A DNA stretch of 64,000 nt from Streptomyces sp. NBC_00377 (GCF_036075115.1 NZ_CP107958.1:4340001-4404000); one strand, 5' to 3'. Counted from the stretch's first letter, positions 49,390 to 58,185 are shown. Numbers and translations: made by a program. Notes: generated by a model not told the origin, from the sequence alone.

Positions 49390-50592
49390 TCAGCGCAGTT
49401 CCTCCGCCAGCACCCGCGCCGCCCGCTCGACGTCCGCGAACCCGACGTACAGCGGGGTGAAGCCGAAGCGGAGGACGTCCGGGCGGCGGAAGTCACCCAC
49501 GATGCCGCGCCCGATCAGCCGTGCCATGACCTCGCCGGCGTCCTCGCAGCGCAGCGCCACCTGGCTGCCGCGCTCCTCGTGACGCGGCGGAGTGAGCGAC
49601 TCGACCCGTCCCTCGGGGACGTACGCGGCGACGCATTCCAGGAAGAAGTCAGTCAGCGCCAGCGACTTCGCCCGAACCGCCTCGACCGGGACCCCGTCCC
49701 AGACCTCGAGTGCCGCCTCCAGGGCGAGCATGGACAGGATGTCCGGGGTGCCGACCCGGCCCCGCCGCGCACCGCTCGCCGGTTCGTACGTCTCGCGCAT
49801 GCCGAAGGGTTCGGCGTGCGAGTTCCAGCCGGGCAGCGGCGAGTCGAACCGGTCCTGGAGGCCGCGGCGGACGTACAGGTACGCCGGTGAACCCGGGCCG
49901 CCGTTCAGGTACTTGTAGGTGCAGCCGACCGCGAGGTCCACGCCGTGCTCGTCGAGACCGACGGGCAGGGCCCCGGCACTGTGGCACAGGTCCCAGACGG
50001 CGATCGCGCCCGCCGCGTGCACGGCGGCGGTGAGCGACGGCAGGTCGTGCAGTCGCCCGGTGCGGTAGTCGACGTGGTTGAGCAGGACGGCGGCCGTACG
50101 CTCCGACAGCGCCGCCGGCACCTCTCCCGGTGTCACCGGGCGCAGGGTGTGGCCGGTGAGGCGGGCCGCGGACTCGGCGATGTAACCGTCCGTGGGGAAC
50201 GTCGTCGCGTCGACGAGGATCTCGTCCCGGCCGCCGTCCACCAGGCGTACCGCGCCCACCAGCGCCTTGAAGACGTTGACGCTGGTCGAGTCGCCGACCA
50301 CGATCTGCCCGGCCGCCGCACCCACCAGCGGGGCGATCAGGTCGCCGATCCGCTCGGGCGCGGTCCACCAGCCGCTCTCGTCCCAGGAACGGATCCGCAG
50401 CGCGCCCCACTGGCGCCGTACGACGTCCTCGACGTGACCGGGGACGGACCGGGGCAGCGCGCCCAGCGAGTTCCCGTCGAGGTAGACACCGTCGTCGAGG
50501 AGGAACTGGGCACGCTTGCAGGCCAGTTCGTCGCCGCCGTCCAACTCCTTCGCCTTGACGGCGAGTTGCTCGAACCCGAGACGCTCAGACAT
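49390..50592 (-). CDS. kynU: Kynureninase
   Basis: A 400-residue PLP enzyme cleaving kynurenine to anthranilate and alanine. Motifs are YLDGNSLGALPRSVPGHV, VVGDSTSVNVFKALVGA, LLNHVDYRTGRLHDL, WDLCHSAGALPV (PLP-binding Asp) and the lysine in GCTYKYLNGGPGSPAYLY. The ATG overlaps the kynA stop by eight bases (ATGTCTGA), so both are translated together. No neighbouring antibiotic genes are seen; general tryptophan breakdown is likely. Confidence 0.97.
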   Translation of the reverse strand: MSERLGFEQLAVKAKELDGGDELACKRAQFLLDDGVYLDGNSLGALPRSVPGHVEDVVRRQWGALRIRSWDESGWWTAPERIGDLIAPLVGAAAGQIVVGDSTSVNVFKALVGAVRLVDGGRDEILVDATTFPTDGYIAESAARLTGHTLRPVTPGEVPAALSERTAAVLLNHVDYRTGRLHDLPSLTAAVHAAGAIAVWDLCHSAGALPVGLDEHGVDLAVGCTYKYLNGGPGSPAYLYVRRGLQDRFDSPLPGWNSHAEPFGMRETYEPASGARRGRVGTPDILSMLALEAALEVWDGVPVEAVRAKSLALTDFFLECVAAYVPEGRVESLTPPRHEERGSQVALRCEDAGEVMARLIGRGIVGDFRRPDVLRFGFTPLYVGFADVERAARVLAEELR

Positions 50593-51430
50593 GGGACCTG
50601 GCCGTCCACAGCTCCGGGAACACGTTCTTCTGCGCGCGCTTCTCCAGCCAGGCCACGCCGGCCGAGCCGCCCGTGCCGGCCTTCGCGCCCATCGCGCGGC
50701 GGGTGGCGACGAGATGATCGTTGCGCCAGCGCCAGACCAGCTCGGCGACGTCCGTCAACGCCTCGCCGAGGCGCGCGATCTCGTCACCCTCGTCGCCCGA
50801 GTACACGTCCGTCCAGACCGCCTCGACCTCCGCCGAGGGCTCGTAGCGCCGCGAGACGTCACGCTCCAGGACGGACGCCGGGATCGCGTGACCGCGCCGG
50901 GCCAGCAGCCGCAGCACCTCGTCGTAGAGGCTCGGCTCGTGCAGCGCCTTCTCCAGCTCCGCGTGCACGCGGGGCGCGCCCCGGTGCGGGACCAGCATGG
51001 ACGCCGACTTGTCGCCGAGCAGGAACTCCATGCGGCGGTACATCGCCGACTGGAAGCCCGAGCCCTCGCCGAGCGCGGAGCGGTACGAGTTGAACTGGGC
51101 CGGGGTCAGCTGCCCGAGCGGCCTCCAGGACGCGTTGAGGGCGTCCAGCTCACGGACGGAACGCTTCAGCGCGTCGACCGCCACCGGAATCCGGTCCTGG
51201 CGGAGCGCCTGCGCGGCGGTCTCCCACTCGTGCACGATGACCGTGAACCACAGCTCCATCACCTGGGTCGTGACCAGGAAGACCATCTCTCCGGGATCGT
51301 CGGAGAGGGTGTGCTGGAGGTGGGTGAGCACGTCCGCCTTGACGTAGTCCTCGTACGGCGTGGTGCCGGCGAAGTCGAGATGCGGGGTCTCGGGCTCCGA
51401 AGCCTCTTGGGGCTGAGCCTGCTGGGACAT
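50585..51430 (-). CDS. kynA: Tryptophan 2,3-dioxygenase
   Basis: A 281-residue haem dioxygenase opening the indole ring of tryptophan to N-formylkynurenine. Substrate-binding motifs TTPYEDYVKADVLTHLQ, MVFLVTTQVMELWFTVIVHEW and FNSYRSALGEGSGFQS (RxxLGxGSGFQS) are intact, as is the haem His region RWRNDHLVATRRAMG. The start is ATG 51430 with ggagac upstream. It is first in the kyn operon. Confidence 0.97.
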   Translation of the reverse strand: MSQQAQPQEASEPETPHLDFAGTTPYEDYVKADVLTHLQHTLSDDPGEMVFLVTTQVMELWFTVIVHEWETAAQALRQDRIPVAVDALKRSVRELDALNASWRPLGQLTPAQFNSYRSALGEGSGFQSAMYRRMEFLLGDKSASMLVPHRGAPRVHAELEKALHEPSLYDEVLRLLARRGHAIPASVLERDVSRRYEPSAEVEAVWTDVYSGDEGDEIARLGEALTDVAELVWRWRNDHLVATRRAMGAKAGTGGSAGVAWLEKRAQKNVFPELWTARSHV

Positions 51431-51915
51431 CGCTGTCTCCTGTTGTACTCCGGGTAGCGGTCCGCCCCTGCCGTTACCGACACGGGGGCCCCGGTCCCCA
51501 CCGGCACATAGTGCGCAATGCCGACCCGTAAACGCAAGGCCCGCCTGGGTCACACCGGACGGGCCTCGGAAGAACACACAGGTGAACGGCTGTCCCACGG
51601 TCTGGGCGGCCGTGGGCGAGGAGTCCTTCAGGGACGGGGAGCAGCGCTCCCACGCCTCCTGCTCGCCGATCGCCCGCGCGGCCGAGGAGGCCGGGTCCCC
51701 AGCCGCACCGGGACCCGGCTCCGTTCGTCAGCTGAGCACCGGCTCGATGTCCGCCGGATCGAAGATCGGCCCGTCGGACGCGGGCTTGATGATGACCGTG
51801 CGGAAGACACCGTGCGGAAGACCTCGAGGACGGCGGCGTGCTGCTGCTCGATCACCGGCTTCTCCCACCGCTCTCGACGTCCCGGACGCCCGTCCCCGAG
51901 TGGCAGACTGCTTGC
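51431..51915. other. Region upstream of kynA with gene remnant
   Basis: A 485-bp stretch between kynA (-) and the DUF3151 gene (+). It contains a 7-bp stem (aggcccg 51537-51543, cgggcct 51560-51566) about 110 bp ahead of kynA and the frame-shifted remnant at 51728-51855. I see no intact gene. Confidence 0.5.
51728..51855 (-). pseudogene. Short frame broken by a 14-bp tandem duplication
   Basis: Read on the minus strand, VIEQQHAAVLEVFRTV is followed out of frame by VIIKPASDGPIFDPADIEP and a TGA at 51728. Removing one of two tandem 14-bp copies (accgtgcggaagac at 51795-51808 and 51809-51822) restores one continuous frame. No family is recognised and no certain start is seen; it could be the C-terminus of a lost gene. 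Confidence 0.4.
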
Positions 51916-52335
51916 ATGACGACGCACAAGAACCTGCTCGGCGGCCCGGACCCGACCTACCTGCCGGAGAACGAAGAGGCGTACCGCCTGCTGGGCGAGG
52001 AGTCCCAGGCGCCGGCCGAGGTCGCGGCTAAGCACCCCACGTTCTCGCTCGCCTGGGCGATGCTCGCCGACGACGCCTTCGAGGGAGGGCGAGTCGTCGA
52101 GTCGTACGCCTACGCCCGCACCGGCTACCACCGCGGCCTGGACTCCCTGCGCCGTGCCGGATGGAAAGGGCATGGCCCCATCCCCTGGGACCACCGCCCC
52201 AATCGCGGGTTCCTGCGCTGCCTCGCCGCCCTCGCTCGTGCCGCGGGTGCAATCGACGAGAAGGACGAGACGGAGCGTTGCTGGCAGTTCCTCAAGGACA
52301 GCAGCGCCGAGGCGTACACCGAACTGAAGCGGTAG
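51916..52335 (+). CDS. DUF3151 protein
   Basis: A 139-residue protein starting MTTHKNLLGGPDPTYLP, matching DUF3151, a family largely limited to actinobacteria. The core TFSLAWAMLADDAFEGGRVV and SYAYARTGYHRGLDSLRR is TPR-like helical sequence. The ATG has no ribosome site, but CAGACT lies six bases before it, suggesting a leaderless transcript. A broken inverted relative lies immediately downstream. Function is unknown. Confidence 0.9.
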   Translation: MTTHKNLLGGPDPTYLPENEEAYRLLGEESQAPAEVAAKHPTFSLAWAMLADDAFEGGRVVESYAYARTGYHRGLDSLRRAGWKGHGPIPWDHRPNRGFLRCLAALARAAGAIDEKDETERCWQFLKDSSAEAYTELKR

Positions 52336-52411
52336 TCACCGAAGTCGACACGGCCGTGCCGCCGTCACCCCGACAGCGACGGCGGCACGTGGTGCAGAAG
52401 TGGAACCCTCC

Positions 52412-52587
52412 CATGTAGCGCCCTTCTCCCGGGGCACCGGGCCGTGGCCCTTCGCGCCGCCCCGGCGCAGGCCGCCCAGGCCGCGGTGGTACCCCGTACG
52501 GGCGTACGCGTACGACTCCACGACGCTGCCCCGCTCGAACACGTCGTCAGCGAGCCGGGCCCAGGCCGGCGAGGACGTCGGGTACGC
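52412..52587 (-). pseudogene. Broken inverted copy of DUF3151
   Basis: On the minus strand the frame encodes YPTSSPAWARLADDVFERGS, VVESYAYARTGYHRGLGGLR and RGGAKGHGPVPRE, closely matching residues about 37-85 of the intact DUF3151 protein. Both N- and C-terminal parts are missing and there is no start codon of its own. It lies head-to-head at the 3' side of the intact gene, between it and the MFS gene. Confidence 0.75.
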
Positions 52588-52607
52588 GCGTCGCCCGGTC
52601 CGCCGCC

Positions 52608-54185
52608 TCAGCTCAGGCGGCCCTTCGTCCGCTGCCCCTCCAGCGGGGGCGCCAGGACACTGCCGTGCGTCCTGCACTCCGGCCGGCGGCAGTCCGGGGC
52701 CGGGCGGCGCACCGTCGTGAAGGCGACGACCGCGCCCAGCGCGAGCACCCCCGCGCACAGCACCATCGCCCGCCGGAAGGCGTCGTCGAAGGCCGTGGCC
52801 GAGCGGTACGCCTCCTCACTCATGCCGGTCAGCAGCGGCAGCGCGGCCACGGCCACGAGTCCCGCCACGCGGGCCGCCGCGTTGTTGACGCCGCTGGCCA
52901 CGCCGGCCCGGGCGACGTCCACGGAGGCCAGGACCGTCGCGGTGAGCGGCGCGACCAGCGCGACCATCCCGCAGCCCAGGACCAGGACGGCGGGCAGCAC
53001 GTCGGCGGCGTAGGACGCGCCGGGACCGACCCGCAGCATCAGGAGCATCCCCGCGGCGCACAGCAGCGGGCCGACGGTGAGCGGGATCCGCGGTCCGATG
53101 CGCTCGGCCAGTGCGCCGGAGCGGGCGGACAGCAGCAGCATCAGCACGGTCGTCGGCAGCAGCGCCGTACCGGCGCCGAGCGCGGACCAGCCGACCACGA
53201 CCTGGAGCTGGACCGCGGACAGGAAGAAGAACCCGCCGAAGGCGGCGTACACGCACAGAGTGACCAGGTTGACGGCCGTGAACTGGCGGGAGGCGAAGAT
53301 GTCGAGCGGCAGCATCGGGTCCGGGTGGCGGCGCTCCACCGCCACGAAGGCCACCCCGGCCGCCACTCCCGCGACGGCCGCTCCCGTGACGACCCCTACG
53401 GGTCCGCTCGGGGCCTCGATCAGCGCGTAGGTGACGAGGGCGAGCGCCAGCGCGCCGAGGAAGGCGCCCAGCACGTCGAAGCGGCCCCCCGGACGTCCGT
53501 GCGGATCGCCTTTCGCGCTCCGGGCGGCATGGGCGGCCGCGGCGACCTCGGTCGTGCTCGATGCCGCCTCGTCGGTCTCGCCGATCGCGGCGGAGGGGGC
53601 GGGGCGTCCGTCCGACTCCGGTACGTGCCGCAGGGCCACCGGCACGCACACCACCGCCAGCGGCAGGTTCAGCAGGAACACCCACCGCCATCCCGGGCCG
53701 TCCACCAGCCAGCCGCCCAGGAACGGCCCGACGGCCGCCCCTATGCCACCGAACCCCGACCACAGGCCCACCGCGCGCCCCCGGTCGTCGCGGTGGAAGG
53801 AGGCCTGGATGAGCGCGAGCGAGCCCGGTGTGAGGAGCGCGCCGCCGACGCCCTGCAACGCGCGCGCGGCGATCAGCACCCCGGCGTTCGGAGCGAGTCC
53901 GCACAGCAGCGAGGCGGCGGCGAACCACACCACCCCGACCACGAACACCTTGCGCCGCCCGTAGTGGTCCCCCAGGGAGCCGCCGAGCAGGATCAGCCCG
54001 GCCAGCGTCAGCAGATACGCGTTGACGGTCCACTGGAGGACGGCCAGGTCGGCGTCCAGGTCGCGGCCGATACGCGGGAGGGCGACGTTGACGACGGTCG
54101 AGTCCAGCAGGGCCATGCTGGAACCGAGAACGGTGGTGAGCAGGATCCACCTGCCCTGCGGCGAGGCCAACCGGACGTCAGGCAT
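52608..54185 (-). CDS. MFS drug transporter, DHA2 type
   Basis: A 525-residue transporter with 14 predicted helices. The start MPDVRLASPQGRWILLTTVLG is followed by motif D1 (SSMALLDSTVVNVALPRIG), motif A (LGDHYGRRKVFV), motif B (ARALQGVGGALLTPGSLAL) and motif C (GFGGIGAAVGPFLGGWLVD). A poorly conserved cytoplasmic loop near residues 195-235 is Ala/Glu-rich. It is a proton-driven multidrug exporter of the EmrB/QacA kind; substrate unknown. A GTACTACGG-type motif and a hairpin lie just upstream. Confidence 0.92.
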   Translation of the reverse strand: MPDVRLASPQGRWILLTTVLGSSMALLDSTVVNVALPRIGRDLDADLAVLQWTVNAYLLTLAGLILLGGSLGDHYGRRKVFVVGVVWFAAASLLCGLAPNAGVLIAARALQGVGGALLTPGSLALIQASFHRDDRGRAVGLWSGFGGIGAAVGPFLGGWLVDGPGWRWVFLLNLPLAVVCVPVALRHVPESDGRPAPSAAIGETDEAASSTTEVAAAAHAARSAKGDPHGRPGGRFDVLGAFLGALALALVTYALIEAPSGPVGVVTGAAVAGVAAGVAFVAVERRHPDPMLPLDIFASRQFTAVNLVTLCVYAAFGGFFFLSAVQLQVVVGWSALGAGTALLPTTVLMLLLSARSGALAERIGPRIPLTVGPLLCAAGMLLMLRVGPGASYAADVLPAVLVLGCGMVALVAPLTATVLASVDVARAGVASGVNNAAARVAGLVAVAALPLLTGMSEEAYRSATAFDDAFRRAMVLCAGVLALGAVVAFTTVRRPAPDCRRPECRTHGSVLAPPLEGQRTKGRLS

Positions 54186-54202
54186 GCCCCCAGGTATACA
54201 GC

Positions 54203-54233
54203 GAGCCCGGCGCCGTAGACAGACGCCGGGCTC
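54203..54233 (-). terminator. Hairpin between fba and the MFS gene
   Basis: gagcccggcg (54203-54212) pairs perfectly with cgccgggctc (54224-54233) around an 11-nt loop. It lies 50 bp after the fba stop on the minus strand, so it likely ends fba transcription. Confidence 0.6.
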
Positions 54234-54238
54234 ACCCG

Positions 54239-54252
54239 TACCCGTAGTACCT
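54239..54252. promoter_or_regulatory. GTACTACGG motif, site C (reverse orientation)
   Basis: tacccgtagtacct is the exact reverse complement of site B (aggtactacgggta). It lies 54 bp ahead of the MFS start and between the fba stop and the hairpin. Confidence 0.4.
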
Positions 54253-54281
54253 CCGAGGCGTCCCGGAGGAGCCCTCAGGGG

Positions 54282-55313
54282 TTACTTGATCTTCTGGCCC
54301 GCCGAACGCAGGTGCTGCGCCGCCTCGAGGACCCGCGCGGCCATGCCGGCCTCGGCCAGCTTGCCCCAGGTCCGCGGGTCGTAGGTCTTCTTGGAGCCGA
54401 CCTCGCCGTCGACCTTCAGGACGCCGTCGTAGTTGCGGAACATGTGGTCGGCGACGGGACGCGTGAAGGCGTACTGCGTGTCCGTGTCGATGTTCATCTT
54501 GACGACGCCGTTCTCCAGCGCGGTCGCGATCTCCTCCGGGGTGGAGCCGGAGCCGCCGTGGAAGACGAAGTCGAACGGCTTGGAGCCGGCCGGCTTGCCG
54601 TACTTCGCGGCGATGCCCTCGTTCAGCTCCTTGAGCAGGTCGGGGCGGAGCACGACGTTGCCCGGCTTGTACACGCCGTGGACGTTGCCGAAGGACGCGG
54701 CCAGCAGGTAGCGGCCCTTCTCGCCCAGGCCCAGCGCCTCGACGGTGCGCACCGCGTCATCGACCGTGGTGTACAGCGAGTCGTTGATCTCGTGCGAGAC
54801 GCCGTCCTCCTCGCCGCCCGTCGGGGTGATCTCCACCTCGAGGATGATCTTCGCGGCGGCGGCGCGGGCGAGCAGCTCCTGCGCCACGGCGAGGTTGTCG
54901 GCGAGGGTCTCGGCCGAGCCGTCCCACATGTGGGACTGGAAGAGCGGGTTGCGACCGGCCTTCACGCGCTCCTCGGAGATCGCGAGCAGCGGGCGGACGA
55001 ACCCGTCGAGCTTGTCCTTCGGGCAGTGGTCCGTGTGCAGCGCGATGGTGACCGGGTACTTCTCGGCGACGATGTGCGCGAACTCGGCGAGGGCCAGCGC
55101 GCCCGTCACCATGTCCTTGCTGTACTGGCCGCCGGCGAACTCGGCGCCACCCGTCGTGATCTGGACGATGCCGTCGCTCTCCGCCTCCGCGAAGCCGCGC
55201 AGTGCCGCGTGCAGGGTCTGGCTCGAGGTCACGTTGATGGCCGGGTAGGCGAACTTGCCTGCCTTCGCCCGGTCGAGCATCTCGTTGTAGACCTCGGGGG
55301 TTGCGATGGGCAT
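54282..55313 (-). CDS. fba: Class II fructose-bisphosphate aldolase
   Basis: A 343-residue zinc-dependent aldolase that splits fructose 1,6-bisphosphate in glycolysis and makes it in gluconeogenesis. Metal and substrate residues are visible in TIALHTDHCPKDK, LEVEITPTGGEED, AASFGNVHGVYKPGN, DFVFHGGSGST and MNIDTDTQYAF. The ATG has aaggagcg upstream. It is single-gene, with a hairpin after it and a 165-bp leader region before it. Confidence 0.98.
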   Translation of the reverse strand: MPIATPEVYNEMLDRAKAGKFAYPAINVTSSQTLHAALRGFAEAESDGIVQITTGGAEFAGGQYSKDMVTGALALAEFAHIVAEKYPVTIALHTDHCPKDKLDGFVRPLLAISEERVKAGRNPLFQSHMWDGSAETLADNLAVAQELLARAAAAKIILEVEITPTGGEEDGVSHEINDSLYTTVDDAVRTVEALGLGEKGRYLLAASFGNVHGVYKPGNVVLRPDLLKELNEGIAAKYGKPAGSKPFDFVFHGGSGSTPEEIATALENGVVKMNIDTDTQYAFTRPVADHMFRNYDGVLKVDGEVGSKKTYDPRTWGKLAEAGMAARVLEAAQHLRSAGQKIK

Positions 55314-55358
55314 CTGTCCGCTCCTTGGTATCTGCGGGTTGGCGATCTGTCGATCTGC

Positions 55359-55367
55359 GTACTACGG
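55359..55367. promoter_or_regulatory. GTACTACGG motif, site D
   Basis: gtactacgg lies 46 bp upstream of fba, sharing the nine-base core of sites A-C but not their flanks. Confidence 0.3.
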
Positions 55368-55478
55368 CCCTGACCTAGACCTGGGGTGCGACGTCATCGT
55401 CGGCCCCATCTTTCCAGACCTGGGCGAATGGTCCATGCCTGGTCCACACCCCGGTCAAGTGCAGGTCAAGACGGCCCT

Positions 55479-56033
55479 TCAGTCCAGACCCAGTTCATCC
55501 TTCGAGAAGGCGAACAGGTACGGCACACCCGCGCCCTCGCGGATCTTCTCGTCGGCGCCGGTCGCCCGGTCCACGATCGTCGCCACGGCCACGACCTCGG
55601 CGCCCGCCTCGCGCACGGCCTCCACGGCGGCCAGCGGCGAACCGCCGGTGGTGGAGGTGTCCTCGACGACCAGCACGCGCCGGCCCTTGATCTCCGGGCC
55701 CTCGACCCGCCGCTGGAGCCCGTGCGCCTTCGCCGCCTTGCGGACAACGAAGGCGTCCAGCTTCTTCCCGCGCGCGGCGGCCGCGTGCAGCATGGCGCCG
55801 GCCACCGGGTCGGCGCCCATGGTCAGACCGCCCACCGCGTCGAAGTCGAGCCCGGCGGTCAGGTCGAGCAGCACCTGCCCGACCAGCGGAGCGGCCTCTC
55901 CGTCGAGGGTGATGCGGCGGAGGTCGATGTAGTAGTCCGCCTCCAGGCCCGACGACAGGGTCACCTTGCCGTGCACCACGGCCTTGTCCTTGATCTGCCG
56001 CAGCAGCGCGCCGCGTACGTCCACGTCCGTCAT
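55479..56033 (-). CDS. pyrE: Orotate phosphoribosyltransferase
   Basis: A 184-residue enzyme making orotidine 5'-phosphate from orotate and PRPP. LSSGLEADYYIDLRRITLDG is the usual N-terminal loop. The PRPP motif is RVLVVEDTSTTGGSPLAAVE and the Lys in VVRKAAKAHG is typical. It follows the GalM-type gene by 56 bp on the same strand and may be co-transcribed with it. Confidence 0.96.
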   Translation of the reverse strand: MTDVDVRGALLRQIKDKAVVHGKVTLSSGLEADYYIDLRRITLDGEAAPLVGQVLLDLTAGLDFDAVGGLTMGADPVAGAMLHAAAARGKKLDAFVVRKAAKAHGLQRRVEGPEIKGRRVLVVEDTSTTGGSPLAAVEAVREAGAEVVAVATIVDRATGADEKIREGAGVPYLFAFSKDELGLD

Positions 56034-56089
56034 GTCCCTCAGCTTAGAGGCGTGCCCGGCAGGTCACAGGCGTGGCCCGGCGCCGGCAG

Positions 56090-56896
56090 TCAGAGCCGGG
56101 TCCAGCGCCAGGTGGTGGTGGCCTCCAGCGGCTCCAGCGGCGTGACCAGGCGCGGGTGCGTGTTCAGGCCGTCGGGCGGGCCGGTCTGGGGCTCCACGCA
56201 CACGGCCGCCTCCTGCTCGTCGTAGACGACGACCCACTCCTCGGGGCTGGTCACCTTCAGCTCCAGCCGGCCGGGCCAGGTGAGGCCCACGTCGACGCCG
56301 CCGGGCATGCCGAAGCAGTCGTCCCAGGGTCCGGCCTGCGGCGCGATGCGGTTGCCGGTCGGCAGGTGGTCGTCGCCGCGCTCCTCCTGCCATCCGGGCT
56401 GGAAGGAGACCCGCACGTCCTGGTCCTTCGGGCCGTCCGGGCCGCCCAGGTTGCGGTTGAACCAGGGGTGCCAGCCGATCTGCGCCGGGAAGGACGAGTC
56501 GTAGGTCTCGACGGCCATGGCGAGGGTCAGCGCGTCCTCCGCCAGGGTGAACACCTGGGTGACCAGTCCGGCGAAGGGCCAGGGCGCCACGAGTCGGTAC
56601 GTCAGCACGACCTCCTCGGCCGTCCGCCGCGCCACCTTCCAGGCGCCGTCGCGAGCGGTGCCGTGAATGGCGTTCGGCGCGGCGTTGAGCGGCATCTGGT
56701 GGACGGTTCCGCCGTCCCGGAAGCGGCCGTCGCGGATCCTGCCGCACCAGGGGACCATCGGGAAACAGCCGAAGCGTTCCCCCTGGCGCAGCAGTTCGAG
56801 GCCGCCGACCCGCAGCCCTCCGACCCGGCCGCCGTTGCCCGGCTGCACGGTCACCTCCGCGTCGCCCGCGGTCAGCGTGATGTCTTCGTCACTCAC
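56090..56896 (-). CDS. Aldose 1-epimerase (GalM) family protein
   Basis: A 268-residue soluble protein starting at GTG 56896 (VSDEDITLTAGDAEV). The family motifs FPMVPWCGRIRDGRF, NAIHGTARDGAWKV (His), PAQIGWHPWFNRNL (His) and VVVYDEQEAAVCVEPQTGPPD (Glu) are intact. It interconverts anomers of a sugar; which one is not clear. It precedes pyrE. Confidence 0.92.
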   Translation of the reverse strand: MSDEDITLTAGDAEVTVQPGNGGRVGGLRVGGLELLRQGERFGCFPMVPWCGRIRDGRFRDGGTVHQMPLNAAPNAIHGTARDGAWKVARRTAEEVVLTYRLVAPWPFAGLVTQVFTLAEDALTLAMAVETYDSSFPAQIGWHPWFNRNLGGPDGPKDQDVRVSFQPGWQEERGDDHLPTGNRIAPQAGPWDDCFGMPGGVDVGLTWPGRLELKVTSPEEWVVVYDEQEAAVCVEPQTGPPDGLNTHPRLVTPLEPLEATTTWRWTRL

Positions 56897-57282
56897 GGGA
56901 CGACCCTACTGGGACGATCAGACAGCCGCGGTGGCGGTCCGGCCGCGACGCCGGGCGAACAACCGGGCCGCGCCTTCGCCTCGAACGGGGGGGCTGTGAT
57001 CCCGGGGTTCGACCGCCGCCGGCGTCACCCCACCCTCACCACCCGTCCCCCGCTCGCCCCACCCGCCCCCGGCCGGACGCCCAGGGTCCGGCGTCCAGCG
57101 GTCCAGGCGCCCAGCGCTCCACGGGCCGGGCCGGGACATCCCGAACGCCCAGGACCAGGCACCCAGCCGACCCGACTCAGGCTCAGCGCTCCACGGGGCG
57201 CCCGGCGCACACCCGTCCTCGGCGTCCTCGGGCGGGCACCTGTTCCCGTTCCCGCCGCTCCGGACCTCGCCCGACCGCGGTC
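56897..57282. other. Intergenic region between GalM-type and CoxG-type genes
   Basis: A 386-bp GC-rich stretch with duplicated phrases such as cagcgctccacgggg (near 57111 and 57184). No ribosome site or plausible frame; I see no gene. Confidence 0.5.
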
Positions 57283-58185
57283 TCAGCCGCGTCGGCGCAG
57301 TGCCCGGCCCACCACGATCGCCGACGCCACGACCAGCGCGGCCGCCGGAGCGGCCCACCGCAGGGTGCTGTTCGGTACGACGGTCTGCGGGGCGGGGACC
57401 GGCGCGTACCGTCCGCGCGGCGGGGCGTGGTCCACTTCCTCGGCGCTGCGCCCGATCATCGTCCGGCGGGCGTGCGCGGCCTCCGCGGGCGGTTCCCCGG
57501 GCCCGGTGACGTCCTCGAGCCCGTCGGGGGACGCCTCCGCCTCGAAGAGGGACGCGGAGGCCGCCGACCCGTCGAGGTCGTCCCCGTCGTCCGCTTCATC
57601 GACGTCGTCCACGTCCACGTCGTCGGCGTCGGCGTCGGCGTCGGCGTGCTGGACGTCGTCCGCGTCGGCCGCGTGACCGATGTCGTCCGCATCCTCGGCG
57701 GCTTCCGCAGCGGGGACCGGGTTCTCCTCGGCGTCGGATCCCGCGGCTTCCTCCCGCTCCTGCGGGACCGTCGCCCCCAGGTTCTCCGCGAAGCGGCTGA
57801 GCAGTCGGACGACCGCCGCGTCCACCGCCTCCGTCGGCAGCTCCGCGATCCGGCCGTCCGCCGACGCGGCCCCCTCGAAGCGGAGCGTGGCGCCCTCGTC
57901 GGATTCGCGCAGTCGTAGCGTGAGGGCCAGTTTCACCACACCGCTGCCGCGCGCCTCGGTCGCGTCGCCCTCCACGGCGAACGCGCCGTCCTCGCGCGGG
58001 GAGACCCGTACGGCGCCCCGGTAGGTGATGGTGTGGCCGCCGATCCGCACCTTCAGCCGCCCCGCGACGGGCTCGGTGCCTGCGTCCTGCTGGAGGCCGG
58101 GGACCGCCCGGGCCACCTGCGCGGGATCCGCGAGGGCCGCCCTCAACCGCTCGGCCGGAACCGGAACGAACACCTCTTGCTCCAT
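57283..58185 (-). CDS. CoxG-like SRPBCC protein with acidic linker and membrane anchor
   Basis: A 300-residue protein starting MEQEVFVPVPAERLRAAL. Residues 1-140 form a SRPBCC/CoxG domain (PGLQQDAGTEPVAGRLKVRI, FEGAASADGRIAELPTEAV). A strongly acidic Asp/Ala repeat follows (about 165-210), encoded by repeated gtcggc units, and a C-terminal membrane helix (LRWAAPAAALVVASAIVVG). CoxG domains bind lipids or tether complexes to the membrane; no CO dehydrogenase genes are nearby, so the partner is unknown. Confidence 0.82.
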   Translation of the reverse strand: MEQEVFVPVPAERLRAALADPAQVARAVPGLQQDAGTEPVAGRLKVRIGGHTITYRGAVRVSPREDGAFAVEGDATEARGSGVVKLALTLRLRESDEGATLRFEGAASADGRIAELPTEAVDAAVVRLLSRFAENLGATVPQEREEAAGSDAEENPVPAAEAAEDADDIGHAADADDVQHADADADADDVDVDDVDEADDGDDLDGSAASASLFEAEASPDGLEDVTGPGEPPAEAAHARRTMIGRSAEEVDHAPPRGRYAPVPAPQTVVPNSTLRWAAPAAALVVASAIVVGRALRRRG

